The notes under the pieces were generated by a model. That model was not told the origin of the DNA. It was given only the letters and a program-made list of their open reading frames with translations, and did no database searches. The position numbers and the translations under genes were made by a program. Below are positions 10,977 to 23,156 of a stretch of 64,000 nucleotides of DNA, piece by piece. The first letter of the stretch is position 1; the number at the start of each line of letters is the position of its first letter. Source of the DNA: Perkinsus marinus ATCC 50983 (taxonomy: Eukaryota > Perkinsozoa > Perkinsida > Perkinsidae); the NCBI RefSeq assembly GCF_000006405.1, contig NW_003203299.1, forward strand, positions 24,035-88,034, read 5' to 3'.

Positions 10977-11740
10977 ACATATTGCCTCTTATACGTCATT
11001 CAGGAGTACCACACGAAGCCCTATTCCCGAAAGACCCTCACGAGGAGTATTCCCCAGGGAAAGCCTTCCCATGTCCTACTCTTGTATTATTCCGCCACAC
11101 GAGAAACCCGACCCCCAGGAGTGTAGGAAAAACATTAACATGAAATCAACGTGGCAACTCTCGACGTAATAATCGTCTGCCTCCACGAAGTACTAAGCCG
11201 CTGGGATGCCTTTCGACACCTTCCAAGACTATTCTCCCATAGTAGCAATCATCACGACATGCGTTCATACGGCAGCCTTCCCCCCTAAGACCAATAACGT
11301 GTGTGGTATTGCAGATGCCCGGGTGGACTAAGTCGCTTTGGGTGCAGTGGGCCCCCTCGGGGTGGTACCCGTCCGAAACCACGATGAACATCTCCTCTTG
11401 TGTGCCTCATCGTGGATAATCTCGCATGGATGACTCTTGCCCATCTTGCGTGGTATGGAGCGCGCGCCATTCTGATCGATCCCTGCAAGTGCGCAACAAC
11501 GACCGATGTGTCATTTCTAGTAGGGATTTCCTATGTCGCGGTGTGGGCTCTCGTTCCCTTGTCAAGCTGAGGTTGGCCCTTGCTAGTTGACCTACGGCCG
11601 GGGCGTAAATTAGTCTCGGCCCAGCCCAGCTGTGACGGGCCCATCCTAGTCGGCTCTTTAGAGTGTCGGACCAGCAGTGGTCGCAGAGACTGTTCCCTCA
11701 GTTGACGTTGTTCCCTTGTGGCGGTACATTGCTGTTGCCT

Positions 11741-12522
11741 ATGGATACTGCTACAACCGCGACTCCCCTTCACGTGTGTGAATCTGATGATCCTAATGCC
11801 CCCAAGGAGGAGCCTTTCACCCTTCCTCCTGCCTACGACCCCGAACAAGGCTCTGCCCCCCAGGCAGCCCCAGTGGTGACCAATGCTGATGTGAGCAGCG
11901 GTGAGCCGCCACAAATGAGCGATGTCGTCAAGAGGCTACTTAAAACCAGATTCTGCCGTTATGGGGATCACTGCAAGTGAGACGGCGATACCGAATCGTT
12001 ATTTTACCATTTATGCTTGCCAGGTACGGTGCTAGGTGCTTCTACGCCCACAGCCCCGAGGAGCTGAGGCAGAGGCCTCCCCCTCCTCCTGGTTACCGCA
12101 AGGGCTTCCCTCAAGGACATACCGCTCCCTTCCCTCCAGAGCATATGGCCGCTATGGTGGCTTTTCAAGGTACGGGGTACCTTCCGATGTGGTTGACCAT
12201 ATTTGTCTTGTCAGACCCTATGATGGGTTACCAACCACCATTGGGTTTTTTACCCGAGGCTATGGCACAGTTGATGGCACCAATGGGGGATCTACGTATG
12301 AATATGATGCCCTATGGCCCCTCCGAGAACTCCACTGCTAACACCTACGGTTACGACAACACGGCTACTGGTGCCCCTCAGCCTGCTCAAGTGAAGGCAC
12401 CTGTTGTTGGAGATGTGCCCGGACGTATGACGGTTAGTCTGAGCCATTCTGGTATGACTGCCGCCCAAATCGCCAATCTCTTGGAAGTGGCGTCTTCGAC
12501 TGCGAAGGCCACTGAGAAGTAA
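11741..12522 (+). CDS. CCCH zinc-finger protein, left-arm copy
   Basis: Exons 11741-11976 and 12024-12522 with a 47-nt GT-AG intron that splits the zinc finger. The finger is C-x5-C-x5-C-x3-H (FCRYGDHC, then KYGARCFYAH), a short version of the CCCH fold typical of RNA-binding proteins. N-terminal 70 residues are acidic and Pro/Ala-rich. The C-terminal part is Pro/Met/Gly-rich with a terminal helix (MTAAQIANLLEVASSTAKATEK region). About 244 residues. Probable role: mRNA binding or regulation. A longer frame starts upstream at 11663; the ATG at 11741 is preferred because it is shared with the other copy, whose upstream part differs. A few substitutions separate the two copies (e.g. Thr/Ala and Leu/Ser). 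Confidence 0.7.
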
Positions 12523-14257
12523 TTTGGTGCGCGAATGATGCGCTAGTGAAAAGGTTGTTGAATTCGATGTATTGGCCAGTTGGCCTCATCTCTATCGGTT
12601 AATTCGGTGTCCGCAACCGAGCCTACTGATCTCTTGGTGTTGGATAGATTGTGAGGTAACGCTATTGAGATATCATGGGTTATGGTGGCACCGATTAATC
12701 AATATTGCGCATGATGAGTTGTATTAATGACAATATAGCTGTTGTGTTACATAGTGTTGAACCGTTGAGTCGCGAATCTCATCCAATGAATTTCCATATG
12801 AATGAATTTTCCAAAAATACCAAAGGCCTGATTTTTTCAATCGTCCAGAATAGTGAGTATACGTGCCGTTACAACGACCTCCAACTGTAAGCGTCCGCAC
12901 TCGCCGTGACCAAAGTGTTTTTGGAAGCCGTGTCGAGTGTTGAGTACCACATTCTTGCGACATAGCAACATGCGTTGTCAGTTATAACACGACACGTGCA
13001 GCAAGATACTCGATGAAGTTCAATTCAGGGGTGTGGTCGCAGTGAGGTGGGGAGGGCTGGAGTGGTTCCATAAGCGCCCTTCAGGACGCTAGGAGCACAC
13101 CAAATGAAAATGCACTACAGTCGGGGAGGTGAAAATGACCAAAATGCTTTTTGTTGAGTTTCAAGTGCGCGACTTGGACTAGCATGTAATCAAGCATGGG
13201 GAGTTGAGTGGTAAAGGAATTAGTTTGCGCGTTTCTAGATGGCGCGTGCTGTACCCAAATAAAAATTTGACATCCCCTTAAGAATCACAGTGATCTGAAA
13301 ATCAGGAAAGGCGGAGGCATCATCAGGAGTTTCCTGACAAGAGACTCATCGTGAGGATCGTCAATGGCAGTCTGCCATCATCGAAAAGGGAGTCACCCTG
13401 CCCACTCGCCGCTCTGCAGCAGAGCCTCTGCTACTTTGGCAATGGACCGATCGCGTATCATGGACCGTCGACTAAGAGGGGTTCTTGAGTAACCCGACAT
13501 CTCCTGTCAATTCATGGCTAGAATGCTCTCCAGATGACGCTTTTGTCGGTATACGAGGTCTGAGACCTCAGGTCCGCCGGGATCGAACCTGGGTGCTAAG
13601 TTGTGTCACTCATACTCTGTCTCGATTAAGGCTCTATGTATTAATACTGTGAATTGATTCGGCGCTGTGAACTTCATCGCGTTAACTTCCACGTTAACGT
13701 CTTCATTCCGGAGCTCATCAACCACCAGCGCGATCGGATACCACGCGACGTAGCTCGAGATCCCGAGAGTGTCCGGCCGAGGCCGAAATGGACCTCACAT
13801 ATAGATAGACCGTGTCACGGTCACGTCACGTGATAGGATCTACCTTCACGTAAAGTGTTCATATACAAGGTCACATTGTACGAAGATGGATGTATTGCGC
13901 GATAAACCCTCAAAACTAGAGCTGTCCTTCCTTGAAATATATTGGTTTCAAAGTGTGAGTACCTTGGGGTTTACCGTAGGCGGGTGCGTACCGGACGCCC
14001 GCTGACGAAAGTTTCGTCACGAAACGATCCTCCCGATTGACTTTTGACGAAACGATCCTCCCGATTGACTTTTTAATCATATTTCTTCACTCTAGGGGTC
14101 TTCGAGCAATTGGATGCGTCTATTTAAAACCACTCAAGTACCGGATAAAACACAACAGAATATTAATGATTGTAACACTCATCTAGATTGATTGCACGAC
14201 TACTCAGAAAAGAACATTCGACCAACATAGTTGATGCTAAGGAATACCTAAACTAGG
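12523..14257. other. Non-coding part of left arm
   Basis: No exon is recognised. It is mirrored at about 23565-25521. A tandem duplication of about 28 bp (GACGAAACGATCCTCCCGAT) occurs at 14019-14075 in this arm; the other arm carries only a partial counterpart. A T-arm-like word (GGGATCGAACCTGGG) at 13579 is part of no full tRNA. Confidence 0.5.
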
Positions 14258-14665
14258 CTAACAATAGTAGGGTTCACCTTCGCAGTCACTATCAGTGGGG
14301 GCAAAGCAAAGAGAACCATCATCCTTCTTGATGATACCGAAACAAACCGCCGGATTCTGCCAAGTCTTGCAATACGATCCCCACTTGGAATCGCGGCACT
14401 GAGACATATCATTGCAGACGTCCTGACAGGTGGGTGTGGGTTCGGGACAAGCCACCGGCTCCAACGTGTAGTCATCACAGGTGTCTTGTTCGGTCGGCTG
14501 GAAGCAGTAACCATCATCCTTATGGTAGAGACCGAAGCAGACACCGTTGCCCTTGCAGTAGGAGCCATACTTGGAGTCAGCACAGGGAGAATAACCATCA
14601 CAAATATCCTGACAATACTCGGCGACGGCAACGGATAAAGCAGCGATGGTGAAAGCGACCTTCAT
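14258..14665 (-). CDS. Secreted Cys-rich two-module protein, left-arm copy
   Basis: Single-exon frame of 135 codons from the ATG at 14663-14665. Residues 1-19 form a signal peptide (MKVAFTIAALSVAVAEYCQ). Two similar modules of about 48 residues follow, each with the words QD.C, DSK.GSYCK, VCFG..KDDG and CF.PT, and six or more cysteines, joined by a Pro-rich linker (CPEPTPTC). This suggests a small disulfide-bonded extracellular protein; the function is unknown. Its protein sequence is identical to the copy at 23157-23564, although neighbouring non-coding sequence of the arms has diverged. An upstream in-frame ATG (14689) is less likely because it would precede the signal peptide. Confidence 0.75.
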   Translation of the reverse strand: MKVAFTIAALSVAVAEYCQDICDGYSPCADSKYGSYCKGNGVCFGLYHKDDGYCFQPTEQDTCDDYTLEPVACPEPTPTCQDVCNDMSQCRDSKWGSYCKTWQNPAVCFGIIKKDDGSLCFAPTDSDCEGEPYYC

Positions 14666-14734
14666 GGAGGAGACAAAAATAAGAGTCAACTGCAGGAGAA
14701 TAAAAGTAGACTACCAAAGAGTAGCTTATATTGT

Positions 14735-15777
14735 CGGTACCGGCAGTGTTTTGAACCACTCAGAAACTTCAACTGAAGCACCCAATTTGAGGTGCCTCAT
14801 AATATTCCTCACAATGGGAACCATCCATGGCGAACCGGCTACTCACGAGTAATTAACGGCCAGTCGACGGAGTCTATCGGCTATGCCTTCCGAGTACGCA
14901 AGGAGCCAAGACCGTTTCAATGTATCATCATCTTCGCCCGCCGAAACCATCGTTTCATTCGGCACCGCACAATAAAGATATTCGCCCACGCTTCTGCCAT
15001 ATACACCCACGGATGACAACACCGGACTGATTTAAGGCAATCACGCCCCATAGTGCTACAGAGGTTTGCCAAGGCTACTTAGTGATATACCGAGACGCTG
15101 GACGGCTCAGCTCAGACGAGCCGTCCAAGTATGCGAGGGAATTATGCCCGTGAAATTGGCGAGAAAACCTCAACAGGTGGAGGGAAGTCGACCAGAGTGC
15201 TTTTGCCCTTCCTCACTCAAGTTCTATTTTTTTACAGCTGTGGCTTACGGCATTACGAGATTCCGTGAAGTTATATCTCTCACATCGCTATTACCGGCCC
15301 CTCGACATTCTAACTCGAGTGGAAGTGACAGTAATCGGCCACAACAACCCCAAGGTCAAGAAACGTGATTACGTTGTGGGGAACTGTCGAGTTCACATAT
15401 ACTCAATGAGAGCTCATCTGCACACGTCGATAGTCTAACATCCTTTAGTCGTTACACTTCCTTATCGTCTTCAATACTAATCGGCGATAATACCGTCACG
15501 ATATTCTACTCATTTGCTTCTCCATTGGTCAACCATTCGAGTGTAAAAGATTCAACTCCTCCAGTTTCATCTGCAGTCGCCTCAACAGCTCGAGCCCATG
15601 CCAGAGTGCATCCACTTCTCCTCTCTTCCTTTACATTGACCTCTACACACAAATCGCCTTACCCGTCAGTCAACTCAGTCTATTGAAATTCATTCATGTG
15701 AACCATTTCGATCAAGTAACTTCCGTACTGGCATCACCCAACACGCTATACGTTCTAGATCCACTAACAGGTTATAC
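14735..15777. other. Left-arm sequence equivalent to 22066-23096; frames broken
   Basis: The counterpart of the 100-codon frame at 22797-23096 is interrupted here by a TGA on the minus strand. A plus-strand frame ending at 15436 (..VEVTVIGHNNPKVKKRDYVV) matches the minus-strand frame 22412-22687 but differs upstream. A frame at 15683-15871 (LKFIHVNHFDQVTSVLASPN) crosses the arm boundary. These may be exons of an unrecognised gene that the duplication broke. Confidence 0.35.
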
Positions 15778-18494
15778 CCTCTCTACGAGGGACGGTGTCG
15801 ATAGCCAATGTATATTTACACACAGCTACTCAAGCCTAGTAATCAAGTCGAGTTTGCTACCACCATGGTGAAGGATGAGCTGAGTATGTAAGTACCCCCC
15901 GCCCATTTGCTCGCTAAGCCTTCGAGATGCAACAGCACAGCTCGACTGGTTTGTAACGGTCGTGGGTTCGATTCCCAGCACGCGCTCCCAGCATTTTCCG
16001 CCCACAACAGTTTTGGCCAAAATGTGGTACAGTGTTGATGAGAACATTTTCATATTTTCTGCCGAGTACATCGGAGGACCCCCCCTAGCTGGAAATGTTA
16101 TACATCCGGATCAGTATCATCATGCATGAACCGTTTTACGTGTCACCCACGTAGCATACTCTAAAGAATATGAAGAGTTGGCTAAGCTGCTCTCTTCGCT
16201 GTTGGGTTTACTACGTACTATTATTCATCTACTGCTGAGTCTAAGCACATGTATTGTAGTCTATGAAGGAGACAGCTTCGCAGTCATGCACATGTGTATG
16301 CGTGCACCTCATTAGCTACAGTGTGGTTCCCCTTGACGCCTGTTAGTAGTAACACCCGCACTGATTGACTCAACAACACTTGATATAGCCATAAAAGGTG
16401 ATAGGGCTTTTTATCTTATCCATTTCAGCCTGAAGGCTGCGAGCCGATTCATGAAGCGAATAATGGGCGAGCAAGAATCGCCATGATACGCACACGGACG
16501 CCTCCTCTCACTTTCCCTCTCCTCTTCTTATTTTGAAATCAGAGACACATCACATCGTAGAACAACCACATGTGTTGACCGAAAATTACCTCCTTCCGTC
16601 ATTCCACCGGAATAAGAGCCTCCCAACGACTTCGTTGTAGCAGTAACACCTTCGAGAATCAATCTCCCCGAACGTGTGCAGAACCAAGCGGGGAACCAAT
16701 TAATCTACTCAAACACACGTGACACCGTATACTCCATTAAACACTATAATGACCATATCACAACTTGTAACACAGGTAGATCCTCAGATAGTTCGCCCGT
16801 TTTACACGCAAAACTCGGTGGAAAACGCGATATTCGCGGCCTGTAGCAGTCTTGAAATATCTTTTTCGTATCACTAGGGTGGAGCTCAATTGAGGCAATC
16901 AGCGTAACATACACACCTGCTATACTAACTTCAGCCTATTGCTGCATCATGCAAAATTTATATTACATTTTCGAGTAAGAGCGGCGGGTACTAATAGAAA
17001 CCCCATAAAATCTACGCAATCAGCACTCCTTCGTCCAGCCGAGTGATAGCCAATATAGGGGTATAGCTGCCGGCTCAGTCACCGCCTGAGCCCTGGTGTG
17101 ATCGGCGACTGAGAGCTCGATAAGTAGGAATGCAATCTCTTTGAAAACTCCACGCTGACCGATTCGGCTGGTACCGAATACCCAAAATAATTCGAAATTT
17201 TAGTCATTTAACTTGAAAAATTATGGTGAAGAATTTCAAGTATATTTCCTCATTATAGCAGTCGGACCACATTATTACATCGAGTCTTCTTATTCGAACA
17301 CTTTCCTCAGCTTACCAAAAACACAGACTCCTTCTTCGCGATGAACGACATCCTAGGAATATTTTTCAACTGCAACCGCAACTCGTTCGCAAGGACCCCA
17401 ACACCACAACAAAGTAGATTGATTTAACTCATTCTACAGATGCCAGCAGCAACAGAAGTGGTAGTAATAATAATGGCAGTAATCATTGACGATAACCATG
17501 ACGACGACTATCCACCTCATCTACCGACAAGATACCACTCCTCTTTAACTTCACTGCTGCTGTTGCCATTGATTTCTACTACTACGAATACTCCTACATG
17601 GTTACCAGTATCTTTTTAGGGGAGATACTAGGCAAAGGAACCTCTTGTCAAGTATGAGGGCCCCGAACAAAATGATGACGATAGTAGTAGTAGTGACGAA
17701 GATAGTGACAGATATGGTAGTAGAAAGGGCGATGTAGATAAGCGACTCAGCCGACGACAACAACAATAGAGCCCTTCTACTGGTAGTAATAATAAGACTC
17801 TGATTACAAGCCGTACTTGAAATCATACTGGTTTCGCACACCCAAACGACGTTGCTAATTTTCGAGAAGATTCACAGAAATTTACGCCAAAGAGAAATGA
17901 GTTCAACCAAGTTCGCGGAATGTTGCATCCATCGAAACGTAGTAGACTCCTTATCACCTGAGCTCAAAATTATTACGTTCGCTTCAAGGCACTGAGTATT
18001 ACCGAGATATGATGTTGTCCACCACCATCATCACCATTACGCCTCTGGGCATTCGAAACCAATATCGACTTCAATTACCTGCCCACACGAGGATGAGCTT
18101 TCTTGTAAATGATTCCCATCACTGTGACAACAGACACATAGTATTAGAAATAAACTTAAATAATAGCATCTATCGCAGTCTTCTCTTCCTCATCATCAAC
18201 ATCCACTTGCCGCTATCACGATATATACAGCAATGAGAACTGACGTCTAAACTGCTGCTCACCAGAAAAGAACCCGCCAATGGATACCTTATTGCCTCTC
18301 AGGAAAAACATAATCGTCCTCATAATACAGTGGGAGAGACAAACAAAGGCTATTACTACAAGTACAACTACTACCAACCTCATACATAGGCGTCGAACTA
18401 CGGATAATAATACTAAGAGCGCCGTCACTGTAGCGAAATAATGAGGAGTTAACGGCAATACATGCCTCCGAGTCGTTATTCAGCAACATCAGGC
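15778..18494. other. Gene-poor spacer upstream of CK1 end
   Basis: No gene is recognised. A family B remnant lies at 16795-16890 (CGTTTTACACG...GAAAACGCGATATTCGCGGC...TTTTTCGTATCACTAGG). A T-arm-like word at 15961 (GTGGGTTCGATTCCCAGC) lacks the rest of a tRNA. 17421-17800 is rich in trinucleotide-like GTA/GAT runs. Confidence 0.5.
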
Positions 18495-19878
18495 TTACTT
18501 CGCTTGACCAGCCGCTTGAGCCGGCTTACCCTGATTCGCCCCCCCAGCCGAACCTTGTGTACTTTGCTGCGATCCTGATGAACGATAACACACAATTCAA
18601 CAAGATTAAAGAGAAAACAAAATGATCTCAACTTACTTTCGTAGTTGAGAATTGTCCAATCAAATACAAAGTCGTACTGGAATGCCTCGCGAAAGAACAG
18701 GTCCTTGAGAGTTCGGCGTAGGTAAGCATAGTCTGGCCTGATCATTTACGCATTCTACCACAACTACTACTGCTCGCTATTTACCTGTCCTCGAACCTCA
18801 GGCTTCGGCAGTAGTTCAAGTAGTTGACGAACTCACAAGGGAAGTTCTTACAGAGGACCTCAACTGGAGTACTCATCTTCTTTTCCATAATCTTCTCGTA
18901 TTTATCCTTTTTAGTATGGGCGCGCAGTCCCTGAGGTAGAGCACCGCTATAACCGATACTCGTTGGATCTTCACCAACCTGCCACGGTAGACTGCCTCTG
19001 TTGAAGTACATGAGGACGTAGCCGAGCGCCTCGAGGTCGTCTCTTCTAGATTGCTCAATGCCAAGATGAGTATTAACGGAAGCATAACGAGCAGTTCCTG
19101 ACGACGATGAGCCCAGGTGATGGTATGCAAACATAAATCTCTTTGCTACCGGTGAGATTCTTATTTTCCCTATACGGGATGTGTTGTTGAGTCTTAGGAT
19201 CGCGGAACTTCTTGGCGAGGCCGAAATCGATGATGCTGACCTGCGATGAGATCAACTGCCAATTCAGATCGCCCTCGTCTTCTTTTTCTCACCTGGTTGG
19301 CTTTCCTGCCGAGACCGATTAGAAAATTATCAGGTTTAATGTCGCGGTGAATGAAGTTCCTGGCGTGAACATACTCCACACGGTTGATCATTTGATCGGC
19401 CAGCATGAGCACCTACGTCGTTATTGCATATCAACTGATACCAACTACTTACCGTTTTCAAGCTGAACTTCCTGTTACAAAAGGTGAATAAGTCCTCCAG
19501 ACTAGGGCCAAGGAGATCAATAACCATCACGTTATAGTCACCTTCGATGCCATACCAATGGACCTGCACAGTCGACCACAATCTCTACCACAACACACAC
19601 AACTTCCTATCAACCCACCAGAGGGATGCCAACACCACCTGCCAGAATCTTGTATAGTTTGGACTCGTAAAGCAGTTGAGGATGTTTCGACTTGATAGAT
19701 TCAAGCTTGATAGCGACCTAAGATTAACATCATTATAAAATCAGATTAACCCTCAATGGGGTACCTCCTCGCCAGTCTGTAGATTAGTCCCCACGTAAAT
19801 GTCACCGAAACTGCCACTTCCGATCTTCCGTCCAATTCTGAACTTTCCACCAACTCTCAGATCCATGTTGCCAGACAT
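18495..19878 (-). CDS. CK1: Casein kinase 1 family protein kinase, 8 exons
   Basis: Exons (minus strand) 19765-19878, 19619-19717, 19453-19563, 19293-19412, 19150-19240, 18785-19097, 18637-18737, 18495-18574; phases agree and give 342 codons plus stop. Kinase landmarks: [11 protein letters not shown] (Gly loop), AIKLE (ATP lysine), [20 protein letters not shown] (catalytic loop), [11 protein letters not shown] (DFG), [28 protein letters not shown]. These are the CK1 versions, including the missing APE motif. The domain ends near residue 290; the C-terminal tail is Gln/Gly/Ala-rich and may regulate localisation. Seven introns of 40-62 nt, none with mobile elements. CK1 is a Ser/Thr kinase of cytosol and nucleus. 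It lies in the spacer of the inverted duplication. Confidence 0.92.
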
Positions 19879-20680
19879 TTAGGAGGAGCAAACACCTCGA
19901 AATAACAACGATAGATGAGCAATCCCTCGGCGAGTGTGAAAGAAGTCTATTAATAGCTGTTGAAACTCGTGTGAGCTCAGACCTGCTCCAGAAAGGGACA
20001 GCGACACAATTTTGACGGCAGACCATCGAAACCTATTCAATCCACTTGAGGGTGATTGTCGATCACATCCGCTTATGCTGTCCATGTCCTCCGTGTTGTT
20101 ACAGTCCTCAATGTTGTGGCTACAGTACTTCGATACCCCGATTGGACCTATTTCGTATCATGTCACGGGGAGCTCAGGATACGCGAACAGTGAGGAGGCA
20201 GTCCCTATCGAGTGGAACAGTACGACGTTGACGATACATCGATAGCAACACGCCACCCTTCGAGATCGATCTTCCACATACGTGGGGGGAGCAGCGAAGA
20301 AACTTCGTTATGAACGGCCGCAAATTCAAGCGCGCGCGCCATCATAATCGATTTGAGCATCGCTGAGCAAGCTTTGCGGCTGTAGTGCGCAGTAAAGCTC
20401 GTGAAGGTATCTCCCATCGGTCATTTCTTCATTCACCTTCTCTAATCACTTAACGAGTTCAGAGTATTGTTCGCTATCCTGCTCGCCTAGGTTTTGGCTC
20501 TGTCTGTATGGGACGCTGGAAATGCTCTGTGTCGCTCTGATTACTGCTGTGTGGCTTCGTCTCTCGCCGTCTGCCTCCTCGAAGTACTACCTACTATTCA
20601 TTGTGAGAGTCAATCCAAGGCAGTAACTGTCTGGTCTTTCGAGTTCGGTAATATCTTTTTTGATTCCACTAAATTCCACC

Positions 20681-21451
20681 ATGGACGCAGCTGAGGCCCA
20701 AAAGCAGATTCAACAGATGGTTAACTTCATCCTCAATGAAGCCAAGGTAAGCAGCTCTTCGTTATCTACGGTAGCTTTTATATGTTTGTATCAGGACAAG
20801 TCTGAAGAGATTGAGGCTAAGGCTATGGAGGACTTCAACATCGAGAAGCTGAAGCTTGTCCAGCAGATGAAGGAGAAGGTCAGGAAGTAAGCCGAATCAT
20901 AACTATTTTTATCATTGTCCGTATCTGCTGTTTTCAGGGAGTATGCCCAGAAGGCTAAGAAGATTGAGACTCAGAGAGCTATTGCTCGCTCCACTGCTAT
21001 CAACCGTTCTCGATTGCAGAAAATCGGTGAGCGTGATGCTATGCTCCACAAGGCTGTTGATGATGCTATTGCCGAGCTCTCTGCTTATGCCAAGACTCCC
21101 GCCTACAAGACCACTGTGACCAACCTCATTGTCCAGGGTTGCTTCTCTCTTCTTGAGCCTGAGGTCACCATTCGTTGCCGTCAGGAGGATATGGCTCTTG
21201 TTGAGAGTATCATCCCCCAGGCTCAGAAGATCTACGCTGCCGAGATCGCCAAGCAGGCTAAGGGCACTACCAAGGCTGTTGTACTCACCCTAGACAGGAA
21301 GAACCCTCTCAAGGGCAAGGCTGGTGGTGTTGTGCTTAGTTGCAACGATGGCAAGATCCGTGTTGATAACACTCTGGACGCCCGTCTTCGTCAACTTGAG
21401 GAGAAGGACAAGCCTAATCTGCGTAAGGTCCTCTTCCCTATTGAGGCCTAA
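20681..21451 (+). CDS. V-type H+-ATPase subunit E, 3 exons
   Basis: Exons 20681-20746, 20795-20886 and 20938-21451 join in phase to 223 codons plus stop, the usual length for subunit E. The N-terminal half is a long charged helix (QIQQMVNFILNEAK, KSEEIEAKAMEDFNIEK, YAQKAKKIETQRAIARS). The C-terminal half has the conserved globular part with VRCR-like words (TIRCRQEDMALVESI), GGVVLS..GKI.VDNTLDARL, and ends LRKVLFPIEA. Subunit E is part of the peripheral stalk that couples ATP hydrolysis to proton pumping at vacuolar and endosomal membranes. Introns are 48 and 51 nt. Start: ATG in good context after a short AT-rich leader. Confidence 0.93.
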
Positions 21452-22065
21452 GATGTGCCATTATTATTACCATTGCTCCCTACCCGGTCGTTTTGTCCAT
21501 CCACTAAGTGGCGACTATCATCATCACCTTCTGTCGGCGGCGGTCGTCGTTGTAGAATAGTTCTGCAATAGGCCCTCGTATTGGGGTGGTTTTCCGTGGT
21601 TGTTATTGCTGGTGGCGATGGCTTGAGTAACTACAGTGAGGCTACTTGTCTCAATTTCAACAATACAGTTTCGTATTCACGAGTACATCGAAGCAATGTC
21701 GAGTTTTTTAGTATCAATCGCGTGGAGTGATATACCATCGATGGTACGATAAGGTTGAACAGATTCAACGAGGTCGAACTTTCGAATGGAGTGGTTGTGT
21801 ATTTTTTGACATTAAACTTTTGGCTCTACAATTTGAGCCTAATTCTTCGAGTTCAACTTGTTTTCGATCAGAGTTGATATGACTGAATGTGTTTAACACC
21901 AGTATAATCTTCTCCTAGTAGTGCTAGGTGAGCCCGTCGTCGCTGGTGTCTGCGTTCTGCGCTGTTCATCATGCACGGCTCGTGCAGTCATACTGACAGT
22001 TTAGATATTTACTGATAGATTCAGTCGGTGCTCAATTCTGGCCCTTCTTATTCTTCAGTGAAAAT
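21452..22065. other. 3' flank of V-ATPase E up to right arm
   Basis: No coding exon is visible. This holds the 3' untranslated region of the ATPase gene and the junction with the right arm at about 22066. Confidence 0.4.
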
Positions 22066-22411
22066 GATAACCTGTAAAGGTCTCTAGTGGATCTAGAACG
22101 TATAGCGTGTTGGGTGATGCCAGTACGGAAGTTACTTGATGGAAATGGTTCACATGAATGAATTTCAATAGACTGAGTTGACTGACGGGTAAGGCGATGT
22201 GTGTGTAGAGTTTAATGTAAAGGAAGAGAGGAGAAGTGAATGCACTCTGGCATGGGCTCGAGCTGTTGAGGCGACTGCAAAGGAAACTAGAGGAGTTGAA
22301 ATTTTGCACTCGAATGATTGACCATTGGAGAAGCAAATGAATAGAGCATCGTGACGGTATTATCGTCGATTAGTATTGAAGACGATAAGGAAGGGTAACG
22401 ACTAAAGGAGG

Positions 22412-22687
22412 TTAGACTATCGACGTGTGCAGATGAGCTTTCATTGAGTATATGTGAACTCGACAGTTCCCCACAACGTAATCACGTTTCTTGACCTTGG
22501 GGTTGTTGTGGCCGATTACTGTCACTTCCACTCGAGTTAAAATGTCGAGAGGCCGGTAGTACGAGATTGATAACTGACCAGAGTGAGGTGTGAGAACCCG
22601 AGTGAGGAAGGGCAGAAGCACTCTGGTCGACTTCCCTCCACCTGTTGAGGTTTTCTCGCCAATTTCACGGGCATAATTCCCTCGCAT
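22412..22687 (-). CDS. Uncharacterised frame, possible exon
   Basis: A 91-codon minus-strand frame with protein-like wording (ILTRVEVTVIGHNNPKVKK, then RDYVVGNCRVHIY) whose second half is conserved in the left arm at 15290-15436, with only conservative changes. No known domain. It could be the last exon of an unrecognised gene. An overlapping frame at 22537-22752 is judged a shadow. Confidence 0.3.
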   Translation of the reverse strand: MRGNYAREIGEKTSTGGGKSTRVLLPFLTRVLTPHSGQLSISYYRPLDILTRVEVTVIGHNNPKVKKRDYVVGNCRVHIYSMKAHLHTSIV

Positions 22688-22796
22688 ACTTGGACGGCTC
22701 GTCTGAGCTGAGCCGTCCAGCGTCTCGGTATATCATCAAGTAGCCTTGGCAAACTCCTGTAGCTCCCCGTGGGCGTGATTGTCTTAGATCAGTCCG

Positions 22797-23096
22797 GTGT
22801 TGTCATCCGTGGGTGTATATGGCAGAAGCGTGGGTGCATATCTTTATTGTGCGGTGCCGAATGAAACGATGGTTTCGGCGGGCGAAGATGATGATACATT
22901 GAAACGGTCTTGGGTCCTTGCGTACTCGGAAGGCATAGCCAATAAACTCCGTCGACTTCTGGCCCTTGACTACTCGTGTGGAGCCGGTTCGCCATGGATG
23001 GTTCACATTGTGAGGAATATTATGAGGCACCTCAAATTGGGTGCTTCAGTTGAAGTTTCTGAGTGGTTCGAAACACTGCCGGTACCGACAATATAA
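22797..23096 (+). CDS. Uncharacterised 99-residue frame
   Basis: The frame lies just upstream of the Cys-rich protein gene, on the same strand. It has a plausible folded-protein composition (ANKLRRLLALDYSCGAGSPW, VEVSEWFETLPV) but no family that I recognise. In the left arm the same frame is interrupted by a TGA, so it is either a gene dead in one arm or chance. Confidence 0.3.
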   Translation: MLSSVGVYGRSVGAYLYCAVPNETMVSAGEDDDTLKRSWVLAYSEGIANKLRRLLALDYSCGAGSPWMVHIVRNIMRHLKLGASVEVSEWFETLPVPTI

Positions 23097-23156
23097 GCTA
23101 CTCTTTGGTAGTCTACTTTTATTCTCCTGCAGTTGACTCTTATTTTTGTTTCCTCC

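Larger units (their letters stand above)
10578..15777 (+). repeat. Left arm of large inverted duplication
   Basis: This arm reads in reverse at 22066-27928. Outer boundary: the word CAGTTCACCAACAGGGCC (left) against its complement near 27928. Inner boundary: ATCCACTAACAGGTTAT (left, to 15777) against ATAACCTGTAAAG at 22068. Coding parts are nearly identical; non-coding parts differ by scattered substitutions and indels. The biggest indel is about 475 bp missing here relative to 27161-27635. Spacer between the arms: about 6.3 kb. Confidence 0.9.

Noticed and set aside
12185-12215. Possible ultra-short (23-27 nt) intron in the CCCH gene, ending TTGTCAG
   Set aside because: The frame is open through it in both arms and no other intron is that short; kept as coding.
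13570-13605. T-arm-like word GGGATCGAACCTGGG, mirrored at 24417
   Set aside because: No matching D-arm, anticodon arm or acceptor stem around it in either arm.
14016-14034. Single-base-centred palindrome GTTTCGT-C-ACGAAAC outside the scarred region
   Set aside because: No second target copy follows the rule; it is next to a tandem duplication and may be chance.
15935-15990. Possible tRNA 3' half (GTGGGTTCGATTCCCAGC)
   Set aside because: The upstream 60 bases do not provide pairing 5' halves.
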